From: Rhineura floridana
Lineage: Eukaryota > Chordata > Lepidosauria > Squamata > Rhineuridae
Assembly (NCBI RefSeq): GCF_030035675.1
Contig: NC_084485.1
Span: forward strand, 93,764,838 to 93,828,837
DNA length: 64,000 nucleotides
Direction of reading: 5' to 3'
Shown: in pieces, positions 44,601-54,800 of the stretch
Layout of the letters: each line of letters starts with the position of its first letter
How positions within the stretch are numbered: the stretch's first letter is position 1
Notes under the pieces: model-generated
Database searches by the model: none
What the model saw: the letters and a program-made list of their open reading frames with translations, nothing else
What the model was told of the DNA's origin: nothing
Position numbers and translations under genes: made by a program

Positions 44601-47600
44601 TGCTTCCTACATCAAGCTGTTAATCTATAGAACAAAGGCAGCTATTTACCTTTATTAAAACTTCAAAGTACCCTTCGGTATTCACAGGAGTAATTGGAGT
44701 ATAGGCTCTCTGAACTTCCAAACCATTCACCAGTCCTCTGAGGAAGAAAAAGAGAGAAAGACAGAGGAAGGGAACCCTGATTTGAATCTCTTACAATTCC
44801 TATCAGCAGAGTACTGCACTCTCAGTAAAGGCTGCTGCCTGAAAAGCACTGCAGGTATCCTTCCTCCTTCCCCATGGGCTGTCCTTTGCCAAGCCAGACA
44901 ATAGATCATTCCCTCCCATTTTGCAGTGAAATCAGAGATCCAAGGCATTGAAATAACCTGAGATTTTTTCCTCACACACAGCTATACCCACCTTTCCTGG
45001 GGCCAGATGGGCTACACAGCCAGCCTAGCTGTTTTGGGTGATACAGCTATGCTGCTCACAGAGTAAGGAAAGTACAGAACTATACGGAGAGGGAGAGAGA
45101 GATTTTAAAGGGATGATATAAACAATGTTGGCCAGATACTGAATATATGGAAATAATATTAACAAAAGACATCCCACACCTGAAATTCTGAAATTGGGAA
45201 TACTCCCAACTAGATGTAGAAAGAGTAACAAAAACTATCATGTAAAATCACACTTGTCTCACAGAGGTCAATGGCACTACTCCTTGGCTTAACCAAGAGT
45301 AATAAGTGAATTGAATAATGCAGGCAAGCTTTTCCCATCCATTTTCTTGAAGCTTTCAGTCATTTATTTCCTGACACACTAAAAGCCACTTTTCATGTTA
45401 CAACTCCAACAGGCATTAAAAAACCAGTCAGAAAATGACAGATGATGTGCTCCTTTGTAACATGGGAATGTTCAATCCATCTGGATTTATTCTTTGATAT
45501 GTCAGATTAAAGTGGTCAAGTTATGTAGCATGACACAAGCAGAGAGCCAAGAAGATCCTGAAAGTTTAGCAAGATGTTATTGCCACTTTACAATTCTATC
45601 CCTACATGTGTTAGAAACATCCCTGAATAGCTGCATTCAGCCTACCATGCTGTCAGTGGTGATTTAATCCACTGAACTGAAGAAACTATAGCTCACATCA
45701 CAATACAGGCAACTTCACCCAGTTTAAGGAAACTGACTTAAGTCACAGTCATCTTAAAAGTCCAAAAATGACTTGCAGAGGAATATATCTCCTGGCTTTC
45801 ACTGTCAATCAATTACAAACTAACAACGGACAATTCAGGGTAGTTGTTTCTATAATCTGTAATCAAGTTACGTGAAACATCTAGCTATTAGAATTCGATA
45901 TATAACTTCCATATCGCTGTAATTCTCTGCAAACCGCGACTTTATTAATCTGTCTGTTCTTAATGACTCACAGGCAACTCAAATACATTGTCAGTGGGAT
46001 ATAATGGACAGGATGTTTGCCTTGGGCCACAGAATTCTGGGACCATACCACCGATCTGTTATAACGTTCACTTGGGCTAATTCTAACATTCACTCTAACT
46101 TATCTCACAGAGTTACTGAGAGGGTAAAGTGTTGCCATATATCCTTTGAGTACCTTGGAGGAAGGGTGGGATACAAAGATAATCCATAATATAAATTATA
46201 CGAAAGGTGGCTCTGTATTGTAATGTGCATAACTGCCTCAGGGTAAAAAATTAATATATTCTTCCTTTGGGTTAGTACATGATGATTATCCTAACATGCA
46301 TTTGTTTTTCACTTGTTTTTCCTTTCAGTAAATTGGCTTTCTTGCCCACACTGATTTTTTCTGCCTCCAACGCAACTAAAATGTGAGGAAAGGCAAGTAT
46401 AGGGTAGCATATACCATAAAATTAACAAGTTTAATAAGCTCAATGAGCACACAAGTTCTTTCAACAGAGTCAATTTGGGAGCACAGAAATTATGATTTAC
46501 TTGGCATGGAATCTTTGTAGATCAACAAAAAATTGCAAGTTAAATTGCATACTGAGTTCTCTTTAACTAGAGATTTAGTATAGTACCTTAGCACAATATG
46601 TTGTCCTAAACTCAACCCTAGGCTGCTGCTTCCAGGCAATTCAAATTTATACTGGTAGGTGTCCTCTGTCAGCTGATCTACAGAGCTTATGATGAAAGCC
46701 GTGAATGTTTCTGGAGTTAGTTCTGAATTACTACTCTGCAAGAGCAACAATAAATAATTACAAGGTTATGCAATGCTCCTCTCTTTAAAAAAAAAAGTGA
46801 GTGACTTCAGCACTGGTGAAACATGGTACTATAAAATAAAAAACCAACCAATTTAAACAACTGAATATATCAGGTCTTAGTAAGGTTTTAATTCAGTGTA
46901 CTTCTTTGTGAAGTCCCATTTTAATCCTAGGACCTGTTTGTATTTGTAATACTGTACTTTTGCTTATAATGATTTTGGAAGGTGAGAAACTAAAGGTATG
47001 TCTACATGGAAATAGTAGTAACACTCTTTAATCCCTGAAAGAAAAGGGAAGGCAAAATGGGAGGCAATTTTGCACCTATCTCAAGGAATACAGGTGCATT
47101 CCTCCTTTACTTTGCAGTCTCTCTTTAAAGGGATTTCTTATTTTTCACTAGACTTCCCACTAGGGCTGCCTTTGTTTTTTTCTTTCCAAAGCTCGTAGCA
47201 GCTTCCTGCTGCAGGAATTACACGAGTGAAGGTTCTCACTGCATGAAGATCCAGTAAAGAGAAGAGCTTATTTTGAAGTGCAGGTGTCCTGTCTCCCCCC
47301 ATTCTCTAAAAGATGGCAACCATGCTTCTCACATTACAGATTTGTTCAAGACACTTTTTTTCTTTCCCAGAGCATGTGAACCATTGTGTAGCCTCCGAAC
47401 CTGAGTGAAGACCCAGGACTTGAGAGTTGGAACAAGTGAAAAATAAATAAAAGTACCCCTGTGCATGGGCCTCTGCTTCAGTCTCCACACGTCAAAATGG
47501 TTCCCAGGCTAAGGGAACTGGCTTCCAAGCAGACTTCAACCCAAGCATCTTTCACTTCAAATAAAAAGCATTGCTCTTTGTATCTTCACTTCCTTTCTCT

Positions 47601-49259
47601 CCAACAGGTATTTTCTTTTTGAGTTAGAATCTTACAGCACAATTCTATGCATGTTTACTCAAAAGTAAGAGCCATTGTGTTCAATGGGGCTTATTTCCTA
47701 GTAACTGTGCACTGGGCTATAGCCTCAGTTCCTAGTATCCTTTCTTAGGTATTACTCCAATAAGTAATGTGTATTTTAGATATTTATGTTGGCTCCATTA
47801 TCGGGAGCTTGAGGGGGCTGAATTGTATAAAGTCAAGGAGGCATGATGGGATAAAATTAAATAATAATAAGTTGTTAGGTTCTTCAATATGAGGGATTCT
47901 TGAAAGGAATGGTTCTCCAGCATGAATTACTAGATTTTCTGCATTTAAAATGTAATACCTAACAGTGCTCTTCATTTCAGTAAAAATGTTGTTGTTATAT
48001 GCCTTCAAGTCGATTTTGACTTATGGTGACCCTATGAATCAGCAACTTCCAAGAGCATCTGTTATAAACCACACTGTTCAGATCTTGTAAGTTTACATCT
48101 GCGGCTTCCTTTATGGAATCAATCCATCTCTTGCTTGGTCTTCCTCTTTTTCTACTCCCTTCTGTTTTTCCCAGCATTATTGTCTTTTCTAGTGAATCAT
48201 GTCTTCTCATGATGTGTCCAAAGTTTCATCATTCTAGCTTCTAGTGATAGTTCTGGTTCAATTTGTTCTAACACCCAATTATTTGTCTTTTTCACGGTCC
48301 ATGGTATCTGCAAAGCTCTCCTCCAATACCACATTTCAAATGAGTTGATTTTTCTCTTATCCATTTTTTTCACTGTCCAACTTTCACATCCATACCTAGA
48401 GATTGGGAATACCATGGTCTGAATGATCCTGACTTTAGTGTTCAGTGATACATCTTTGCATTTGAGGACTTTTCTAGTTCTCTCATAGCGGCTCTCCAAA
48501 ATACTTAAAAGATTTAATGGGAAAACAATACAGCAACAAGATAAAATTACAAATATTCAGGAGGAAATTTAATGAGTCCATTATAAACATTTTTTAAATG
48601 TCTGCATACAAGAGACTGGGAGGAGAGAAATCAGTCCAAAACACAAACTTTACAAAGCGCAAAGATTTATGTGAAGCTGCTAATTAAAGATATAAAATAC
48701 TATTTTGGAAAGTAATAGCAAAGCTCTCTGCATATGCTGAAAATTGCTGGTACCTTCTATAACATTTTTATACACTGAGCTAAAGAGAAGCATTTCCTCT
48801 ATTTAAACTATGTTGTCTTCCATGTCTTCAGAACAGCTATCAAAATCAGTTATAAATAAATACAATAAAGGCTACAATTCTAACAGTGCAATCCTAACCA
48901 AATCTACTCAGAAATTAGTCCTACTGAGTTCAGTGTGGCTTTCTCCCAGGTATGTGAGGTTAGGATTGCAGCATAAGTTAATAGGTTTGGAAGTAGATCT
49001 AATTGAAATCAATAGGATTTATTTCCAAGTAAAGAAAAACAATATTAGAATCAGGCAGAGAACTTCAAATAATTCTTTCTACTTGCTGCTGCTTCCTGGT
49101 CAAGAGGCTTCCATCTTTTTTTGTCTTGGCCTCTTCCCATTGCTCCAGCTCTTTCTGATATATGTCATAGATGCAGGGTTTGCAGCCACTACCACAGCAC
49201 TGGGATGGCAATGGTTCCTTGGGCTTGACAGCCAGCCAGTCATCTTCACTATCACCCAT
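35398..49259 (-). CDS. CYB5RL: NADH-cytochrome b5 reductase-like protein (six coding exons)
   Basis: Probable FAD/NAD(P)H flavin reductase of the cytochrome b5 reductase family; its exact substrate is not established. Coding exons in order are 49083-49259, 46587-46735, 44650-44737, 40717-40821, 38224-38427 and 35398-35601: 927 nt, 308 residues plus stop, close to the human protein as I remember it. All junctions are GT..AG and the phases fit. Residues about 17-45 form a Cys-rich oxidoreductase-like segment (PLPSQCCGSGCKPC). The FAD-binding motif RAYTPIT is at 119-125, the nucleotide-binding GTGLAP at 183-188 and CGS at 282-284; the protein ends in F. There is no signal peptide or membrane anchor. 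The ATG is 3 nt inside a likely acceptor, so a non-coding first exon probably lies upstream. Introns hold SINEs, MITEs and a BovB fragment. No poly(A) signal is seen close after the stop. The gene looks intact. Confidence 0.95.
36806..36831. repeat. Short perfect hairpin
   Basis: GCGTTGAAATGA and its exact complement are separated by two bases, inside CYB5RL intron 5. Possibly the centre of a decayed palindromic element. Confidence 0.6.
36940..37270. repeat. AAACCATGG-type repeat in CYB5RL intron 5
   Basis: Words such as AAACATGGCTTCACATCC, TCCTGGCTTGTTTAG and AACCACAGTTTCCTGG recall the family at 31160 and 39390-39620. Boundaries are unclear. Confidence 0.35.
37505..37690. mobile_element. 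L2-like tail (+) followed by tRNA SINE (antisense)
   Basis: TGCCGGGAGGAAGGACGGGA then TATAAATCTAATAAATAAAT (37525-37570) is a short L2-like end. CTACCTGGAAATACCAAGGA then TTGAACCTGGGACTTTCTAC (about 37635-37680) is the antisense SINE B-box region. Confidence 0.6.
38224..38427 (-). CDS. CYB5RL: CYB5RL coding exon 5 (nucleotide-binding motif)
   Basis: Encodes 68 residues starting YGELLMLASGTGLAPMLPIL and ending RFWNVRAFYVLSQ. GTGLAP is the NAD(P)H pyrophosphate-binding loop. Acceptor CTTTTTAG, donor GTAATG, phase 0 at both ends. Confidence 0.95.
38428..40716. other. CYB5RL intron 4: no exon; weak repeats
   Basis: Holds a decayed 90-base hairpin MITE (39752-39835, TACAGCACAATTCCATAT to TTAGGATTGCAGCC) and AAACCATGG-type text at 39390-39620. 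The plus-strand frame 38654-38944 shows no family features. Confidence 0.4.
40717..40821 (-). CDS. CYB5RL: CYB5RL coding exon 4
   Basis: Encodes 35 residues, CYEDGLMSQYIKSWKEGDSV followed by FWRGPFGGFPYTANQ. This contains the G-P-F-G loop typical of cytochrome b5 reductases. Acceptor TTTTACAAG, donor GTAAAA, phase 0 at both ends. It is too short to stand out as an open frame and was found by following the family sequence. Confidence 0.93.
41560..41740. mobile_element. Palindromic MITE (AACTTCATCGGTGAAGT centre)
   Basis: Left GTAGCACTTTAGAGATTTAC and right GACTTCAAAGGTGCTAC are inverse relatives. The centre CTTCATCGGTGAAG is self-complementary. A common reptile repeat style; in CYB5RL intron 3. 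Confidence 0.6.
43090..43229. mobile_element. AGCACTG-type TIR repeat, partial copy
   Basis: CCATTTTGTGCTGGTACCTA, then ATCAAGGTATAAACACTGGC and AACCAATAAAAGCACTG parallels the fuller copy at 60427-60578. The left end is decayed. Confidence 0.6.
43251..43394. mobile_element. hAT-like MITE copy in CYB5RL intron 3
   Basis: CAGGGGTGGGGAACCTTTGG at the left, CCAAAGGTTCCCTACACCTG at the right. Possible old 8-bp flanks, ATGTATGC and ATTTATAC. The same subfamily sits at 58180-58285 and 60788-60915. Confidence 0.75.
44110..44240 (-). mobile_element. L2-like 3' UTR fragment, antisense
   Basis: CTTGGGGCAGGGATTTCCGT, GTGGAGTGCTGCCACAGAAA and CTCTCACTTGTTGCCACCAG parallel 17180-17250. Confidence 0.6.
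44650..44737 (-). CDS. CYB5RL: CYB5RL coding exon 3 (FAD motif)
   Basis: Encodes GLVNGLEVQRAYTPITPVN and then TEGYFEVLIK. It holds the flavin-binding R-x-Y-T motif of the ferredoxin reductase fold. Acceptor CTTCCTCAG, donor GTAAAT; it ends in phase 0. Confidence 0.95.
44738..46586. other. CYB5RL intron 2: no exon recognised
   Basis: Includes a MIR/L2-type trace at about 46085-46195 (TCTCACAGAGTTACTGAGAG, then GGAAGGGTGGGATACAAAG). The rest is AT-rich and unassigned. Confidence 0.4.
46587..46735 (-). CDS. CYB5RL: CYB5RL coding exon 2
   Basis: Encodes SSNSELTPETFTAFI through LGQHIVLR, the start of the FAD-binding barrel. The acceptor is TTGCTCTTGCAG and the donor GTACTA. The exon ends in phase 2 inside an arginine codon that exon 3 completes. 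Confidence 0.93.
47987..48500 (-). mobile_element. RTE-BovB LINE 3' end in CYB5RL intron 1
   Basis: The bottom strand encodes [60 protein letters not shown] and RWIDSIKEAADVNLQDLN. It ends in the CTTGAAGGCATATAACAACA tail. A frameshift lies near 48220. Confidence 0.92.
48885..48975. mobile_element. Palindromic MITE (AGGATTGCAG type) in CYB5RL intron 1
   Basis: ACAGTGCAATCCTAACCAAA at the left and TGAGGTTAGGATTGCAGCAT at the right form a hairpin. A related copy lies at 47632-47720. Confidence 0.6.
49083..49259 (-). CDS. CYB5RL: CYB5RL coding exon 1
   Basis: Encodes residues 1-59, starting MGDSEDDWLAVKPKEPLPSQ and ending RKQQQ. Donor GTAGAA follows a CAA codon (phase 0). The exon probably begins at 49262, after a TTTTGTAG acceptor. 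It carries the whole Cys-rich oxidoreductase-like motif CCGSGCKPC and the acidic and lysine-rich YQKELEQWEEAKTKK helix. Confidence 0.93.
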
Positions 49260-49507
49260 TACCTACAAAACACAATCCAACAACACTTAGTTTAAAAGTG
49301 TTGGATGGAGAAGATTGGTCCCCATCACACCCAATGTGTATTTTAGTGCATTATAACTGCATTCCTTGCTCAGAAGCAAACTCTAGTGAAAAATCAATGG
49401 AACTTGTTTCTCAGAAAACATGATTGGGCTGCAAGAGCCTTTCAAGTGCCTCCTCTGCCTCAGATGAAATGCCTCATTTCTGATCTTTATTTGCTTCTTC
49501 CCCGACT

Positions 49508-49695
49508 TTTAGCTCAGGGGTAGAGCATCTGTCTTGCATGCAGCCCTGGCATCTCCAGGGAGGGCTGGGAATGTCCCACGCCTGAAACCCTGAAGAGCTG
49601 CTGCCAGTCTGTGTCAACACTGTGCCAGATGAACTACTGGTCTCACTTGGTAAAAGTTCACTTCCTATGTTCCTACATATATGTTCCTACATATA
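49508..49695 (+). mobile_element. tRNA-derived SINE, sense
   Basis: TTTAGCTCAGGGGTAGAGCA is a tRNA-like A box and TCTTGCATGCAGCCCTGGCA a decayed B-box region. The body runs through GAAGAGCTGCTGCCAGTCTG to a CTATGTTCCTACATATATG tail. Other copies are 50165-50345 (sense) and 50957-51092 (antisense). Confidence 0.78.
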
Positions 49696-49696
49696 T

Positions 49697-49945
49697 CTGG
49701 GTACCTTACCTTACCACAAGATGTGGTGATGTCACCAACCTGGACAGCTTTAAAAAAGGTTTAGACAAATTCATGAAGAATAAGGCTATCAGTGGCTACT
49801 AGTCAGATTAGATGTATACTACCTCCAGTGTCAGAGGCAGCATATCTCTGAATAGCAGTTGCTAGGGAACTTGAGCAGGGAGAGTACTGTTGAACTCATA
49901 TACTGCTTGTAGGCTTTCCATAGGCATTTGGAGTTGTATCAAGCA
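49697..49945 (+). mobile_element. CR1-type LINE 3' UTR fragment
   Basis: ATGTCACCAACCTGGACAGC, TTTAGACAAATTCATGAAGA, GCTATCAGTGGCTACTAG and CAGAGGCAGCATATCTCTGA form a typical CR1 end of the type whose last part is inserted at 54013-54101. Confidence 0.7.
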
Positions 49946-50164
49946 CCTTTGATCATACCTGCCAACTGTCTGTATTTCCCAGGAATAGCCTCAGTTTTCT
50001 TTTCCCTGTCTTTCTTTTATTTTCCCTACTATCCTTTTTTTTTATTTCTGGGGATATCTTTTAATATTTTGAGCTTTTAAAACAAAAGGAGGGATATAAA
50101 TGTTTTAAATAAAGAAATATTTTTTGATAATGCATAGCCATTCTTGAGATTTCTAGTTAGAATC

Positions 50165-50345
50165 TAAATGTCCGTGAGGGGAAGCAGTTGTATGCAAAAG
50201 GTCTCAAGTTCAATTCCTGGCATCTCCATGTAGGTTGGGAAAGACCCCTGTCCAACACTGGAGAGATGTGCAGTGTACACAACACTGACCTAAATGGACT
50301 AAAGATCCAACTTGGAAGGCAGCTTACTGTGTCCCCAGGTCCGTT
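50165..50345 (+). mobile_element. tRNA-derived SINE, sense, second copy
   Basis: AAAGGTCTCAAGTTCAATTC then CTGGCATCTCCATGTAGGTT, GGAAAGACCCCTGTCCAACA and AACACTGACCTAAATGGAC. The B box GTTCAATTC is nearly consensus. Confidence 0.7.
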
Positions 50346-50956
50346 TTCCACTGAAAACTGTTGGGAGGGTATTCTTTGACTATGCCATGAGGCATTGGTG
50401 GCATTGGTGCCATGAATACCTGTGGCATTGGTGCCATGAATACTAAAAACTTCCATGGCTGTGGCACATCAGGAACAGGAAGCGTTGTGAACTATAACTT
50501 AAAGTCAGTTCCACATGCTTGCTTACTTTCCTGAGTTGTGCTGCTGCCTCTGCCCTGGTTTAACAGGCCAGAGGCAAAACCACACAAAAGTGTGTGGTGT
50601 GGTGTGGTATGGCCACACATAAAGCGACATGACCAGGGCAGGACACCCAGGTTCAAACTCCTATTTATTCATGAAGCCCACTGTGTGACCTTAGTCACCC
50701 TCTCTCTCTCACCTACCTGACAGGCCTGTTGTGAGGGGTCAATAGGTGTGGCTGCCATCCATGCTGTCCTGAAACCTTACAGGCAGGGTAGGGTAATCGA
50801 TGAAATAAATATAATAAACAACACACAATGTCCTGTAGCATGCACCAGGGTGGTGGTACCAATCTAATCCTTTGGACTGCCCTTGTGACTAAAATGCTTG
50901 GCCGCCATTGAACAATCTGCCTCTCTTCAAGTTCAGCACCCCTTACTCAAGCAGCT

Positions 50957-51092
50957 ACTCCGATAGGAAGCTGCCTTATACCAAGTCAGACCATTGGTCC
51001 ACCGGGCTCAGTACTCTCACTCTCCAGGGTTTCAGAGAGCGACGCCCTCCCTTTTGCAGGCAAACTTAAGCTCCACCACTGAGATAGCCAAA
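50957..51092 (-). mobile_element. tRNA-derived SINE, antisense, beside the promoter
   Basis: ATAGGAAGCTGCCTTATACC, AAGTCAGACCATTGGTCCAC and ending CACCACTGAGATAGCC. It lies within 140 bases of the CpG-rich promoter. Confidence 0.7.
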
Positions 51093-51229
51093 GGTGCTCT
51101 AACCGCAGTATTTTGCCGCTGCGAAAGTGGGCTATTCCCTGCAGTCAGTGCATTAGTTGCAGTGGTGTGATGAATGGCACTGTTCTTCTGTCCTTAACAA
51201 AACCCGAGGCTGTTTCGCCTGCTCCATCA

Positions 51230-51478
51230 CCTACGCGTGGACAAGTCACCGCCGTTTGTTCCAAGGGCGCTTCCGTCTTTCCCTTTTCCTCGACGGCCGG
51301 AGGCTCCGCTTAAGGCGGGTCAGACGAGCTCTACCCTTGGTGGGGGTCGGGACAAGAAAAGCCGGCTCGGTGTCGATCACAAAAAAATCCCGCCTCTCCT
51401 CCCAGCATGCCCTCCGGAGGCGGAAGGAAAATGGCTGTCGCCACCAGCGGACAGTGAAGCAGTTTGGAGACCAAAAGA
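51230..51478. promoter_or_regulatory. CpG-rich, probably divergent CYB5RL/MRPL37 promoter
   Basis: CpG density rises sharply here and continues through MRPL37 exon 1, unlike the AT-rich surroundings. CCCAGCATGCC at 51401-51411 fits the core of the ZNF143/Staf element found in many housekeeping promoters. AAAATGGCTG at 51428-51437 resembles a YY1 site. No TATA box is evident. CYB5RL points the other way, with a likely upstream non-coding exon, so a shared promoter is an inference. A SINE copy ends only about 140 bases to the left. Confidence 0.55.
51431..51457 (+). other. Possible upstream mini-ORF before MRPL37
   Basis: ATG followed by seven codons and TGA (MAVATSGQ) ends 21 nt before the MRPL37 ATG. 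It matters only if transcription starts upstream of 51431. The same bases overlap a YY1-like motif, which could instead be the reason the ATG is there. Confidence 0.3.
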
Positions 51479-51863
51479 ATGCTGGCGTTACATCGGCTCG
51501 TCAAACGCTTGCAATGCTGGGCGCCCTCTGGGCAACGGCGCAGCAAAATCCTCTACGGGCCGAGGCCCTCCCGTGTCCCGCTTCCTCGCACCCCCTGGAC
51601 TGTACGCGGGCCGCCCCCAGGTGCGCGGTTGCCCTGGTACTTACGGAAGCCACCGCCGGTGCGGGAACAGCTCCCCGAGCTCAACGCGGTGACGAGCGAG
51701 GGGAAAATGTACTACGTACCTTGGCTAGCCAAGCCTCGCTTTCCGAAGTGGAAGCGAGGATGGCACGACCCCTATCACAGCTTCGGGGCCCGCGTCGAAG
51801 AGATGCCTGGCTACAAGCAGCGGCCTTGCTACATGTTTCACCCGCGTACTCGCATGCTGGAAG
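51479..51863 (+). CDS. MRPL37: MRPL37 exon 1
   Basis: Encodes residues 1-128 from [12 protein letters not shown] to [13 protein letters not shown]. It includes the targeting peptide and the [19 protein letters not shown] block. Donor GTACCA; phase 1. It is GC-rich, part of the CpG-dense promoter region, which creates long shadow frames on both strands. Confidence 0.95.
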
Positions 51864-54800
51864 GTACCAGGGTGCACTTGGGCACATGCGGCTTCAGCTG
51901 GGCGGTGGGCGTGGCTCGATCAAGTTTACATGTCTGTGTCAACGTAAACTTGAATGGCGGGGGCGGGAGATGTTTTGAGGAAATCCAGCTCTGGCTGTGA
52001 AAATAACAATGGATACATGCGAAGTGATAAATTAAGTTCGGGTTATCGAGATCAGATAGTTGAGAAATATTTATCCCCGTATGGCATTTATACCATGCCT
52101 TTTAGCCAAAAAGGCCCTTGCAGTGGTTAACAAAAATCAACCTTAAGACAGTTCCTGCACTCAGTGTTACAGTCTAAAAAGACATGACACACGATGGAAA
52201 AGGAGTGGAAGGAGGAGGGAAAAGCAAGCTTGAGCACAAGTTCTTAAAATTGCAGTTCTTATAATGCAGTGAAGTTCTCCCTATGTAGATTCTGGATTAC
52301 TATAGGAGCTGCAACTCCTCGCTGATGTGGTTCTATCCTTGATAAAGAGCAGTCCTTTCCCAGAAGCACACTCCCTTCCTTCAAAATTGCATCCTATCCA
52401 GGAGCAATGTGTGTGTGTTATGTGCCTTCAAGTCGAGTAAGACTTATGGTGACCCTATGCATCAGCAACCTCCAATAGCTTCTGTTGTAAACCACCCTGT
52501 TCAGATCTTGTAAGTTCAGGTCTGTGGCTTCGTTTATGCAATCAGTTGTTTGGTCTTCCTCTTTTTCTACTCCCTTCTGCTTTTCCAAGCATTATTGACT
52601 TTTCTAGTGAATCATGTCTTCTCATGATGTGTCCAAAGTATGATAACCTCAGTTTCATCATTTTAGCTTCTGGTGATAATTCTGGTTTAATTTGTTCTAA
52701 CACCTGCGGTCCATGGTATCCGCAAACCCCCTCCAATATCACATTTCAAATGAGTTCCTTCTTTTATTATCCACTTTTTTCACTGTCCAACTTTCACATC
52801 CATGCATAGAGATTGGGAATACCATGGTCTGAATGATCCTGATTTTAGTGTTCAGTGATACATCTTTGCATTTGAGGATCTTTTCTAGTTCTCTCATAGC
52901 TGCCCTTCCCAGTCCTAGCCTTATTCTGATTTCTTGACTATTGTCTCCATTTTGGTTAATGATTTTGCCAAGGTATTAATAATTCTTGACTAGTTCAATG
53001 CCCTCATTGTCAACTTTAAAGTTATGTAAATCTTCTGTTGTCATTACTTTAGTCCTCTTGATGTTCAGCTGTAGTCCTGCTTTTGTATTTTCCTCTTTAA
53101 CCTTCATCAACATTCGTTTCAGATCATTACTGGTTTCTGTTAGTAGTATTGCATTGTCTGCATATCTTAAATTATTGATATTTCTCCTTCCAGTTTTCAC
53201 ACCTCCTTCATCTTGATCCAAACCCTCTTTCCGTATATGTTCTGCATATAGATTAAACAAATAGGGTGATAAGACACCCCTGTCTCACACCCTTCCTGAT
53301 GGGGAACCAGTCAGTTTCTCCATGTTCTGTCCTTACAATAGCCTCTTGTCCAGAGTATAGGTTGCACATCAGAACAATCAGATGCTGTGGCACTCTCATT
53401 TCTTTTAAAGCATTCCATAGTTTTTTGTGATCTACACAATCAAAGGATTTGCTGTAATCTAAAACACAGGGTGATATTCTTCTGAAATTCCTTGGTCTGT
53501 TCCATTATCCAACGTATATTTGCAATATGATCTCTGGTACGTCTTCCTTTTCTAAATCCAGCTTGGATATCTGGCATTTCTCTCTCTATATATGGTAAGA
53601 GTCTTAGTTGATCTTGAGCATCACTTTACTTGCATGGGATATTAAGGCAATATTCGATAGTTACTACATTTCCTGGGATCCCCTTTCTTTGGAATTGGGA
53701 TGTATGTTGAACTCTTCTGTGGGCCATTGTTTCCTTTTCCATATTTGTTGTCCAAATTTTTGTCAACATTTGGACAGATTCAGTCCCAGTAACTTGTAGC
53801 AACTCTATTGGTATGCCATCTATTCCTGGTGATTTGTTTCTTCCAAATATTTTAAGAGCAGCTTCCACCTCACATTCTAAAATTTCTCGTTCTTCTTCAT
53901 ATGGTTCCTCCGTGAATGAATCTGTCATCCTTGCATCTCTTTTATAGAGTTCTTCAGTGTATTGCTTCCATCTTTCTTTTATATCATCTCCGTCAGTCAG
54001 TGTGCTTTCCCCAGGCACCTGGTTGGCCACTGTGAGAACAGGATGCTGGACTAGATGGGCCACTGGCCTGATCCAGCAGGCTCTTCTTATGTTCTTATGT
54101 TCCCCTGTTGATTATTCAACATCTCTACTCTTGGTTTGAATTTCCCTTTCATTTCTCTAATCTTTTGGAATAGGGTTCTTTTTCTACTTTTTTATTATCC
54201 TCTTCTCTTTCTGTACAATAATTATTGTAGTAGTTTTCTTTGCCCCTACATACTAGTCGCTGTATTATAGCATTTAGAGTTCTAACTGTATTTCTCCTTT
54301 TGCTTTTACTTTCCTTCTATCTTTTACCACTTTAAGAGTTTTGCCCGTCATCCATTGAGGTCTTTCTCTCTTTTTAATTATCTCTTTTTGCATTATTCCC
54401 TGATAATGTCTCTGACTTCACTCCATAGTTCTTCTGATTCTCTATCAGCTAGGTTTAAAGCCTCAGATCTGTTCTTTATTTGATCTTTAAATTCTTTTGG
54501 GATGTTATTTAGATTGTATTTTGGCATTATGATTGCTTTGTTCTTCTTTAGCTTTACTTTGACTTTTGAGATTACCAGTTCATGATCTGTACCGCAGTCT
54601 GCTCCTGGTCTTGTTTTTGCAGAAAGTATGGAACTTCATAATCTTCTGCTTCCAATTATATAATCCATTTGACTATATAATTTGATTCCTATATTGACCT
54701 GACCATTTGGTGATGTCCACATGTATAGTCATCTTTTTGGTTGCTCAAAAAAATGAGTTTGCAAGAAACAAATTATTGGCTTCACACAATTCAATAAGTC

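Noticed and set aside
49508-49580. A tRNA gene
   Set aside because: The A-box-like start is convincing but no acceptor stem or intact anticodon arm follows; the text continues as a SINE body.
51157-51978. A 273-codon plus-strand frame across the promoter
   Set aside because: It is a shadow of GC-rich promoter and MRPL37 exon 1 in another frame. The real frame matches mL37 and has a proper donor.
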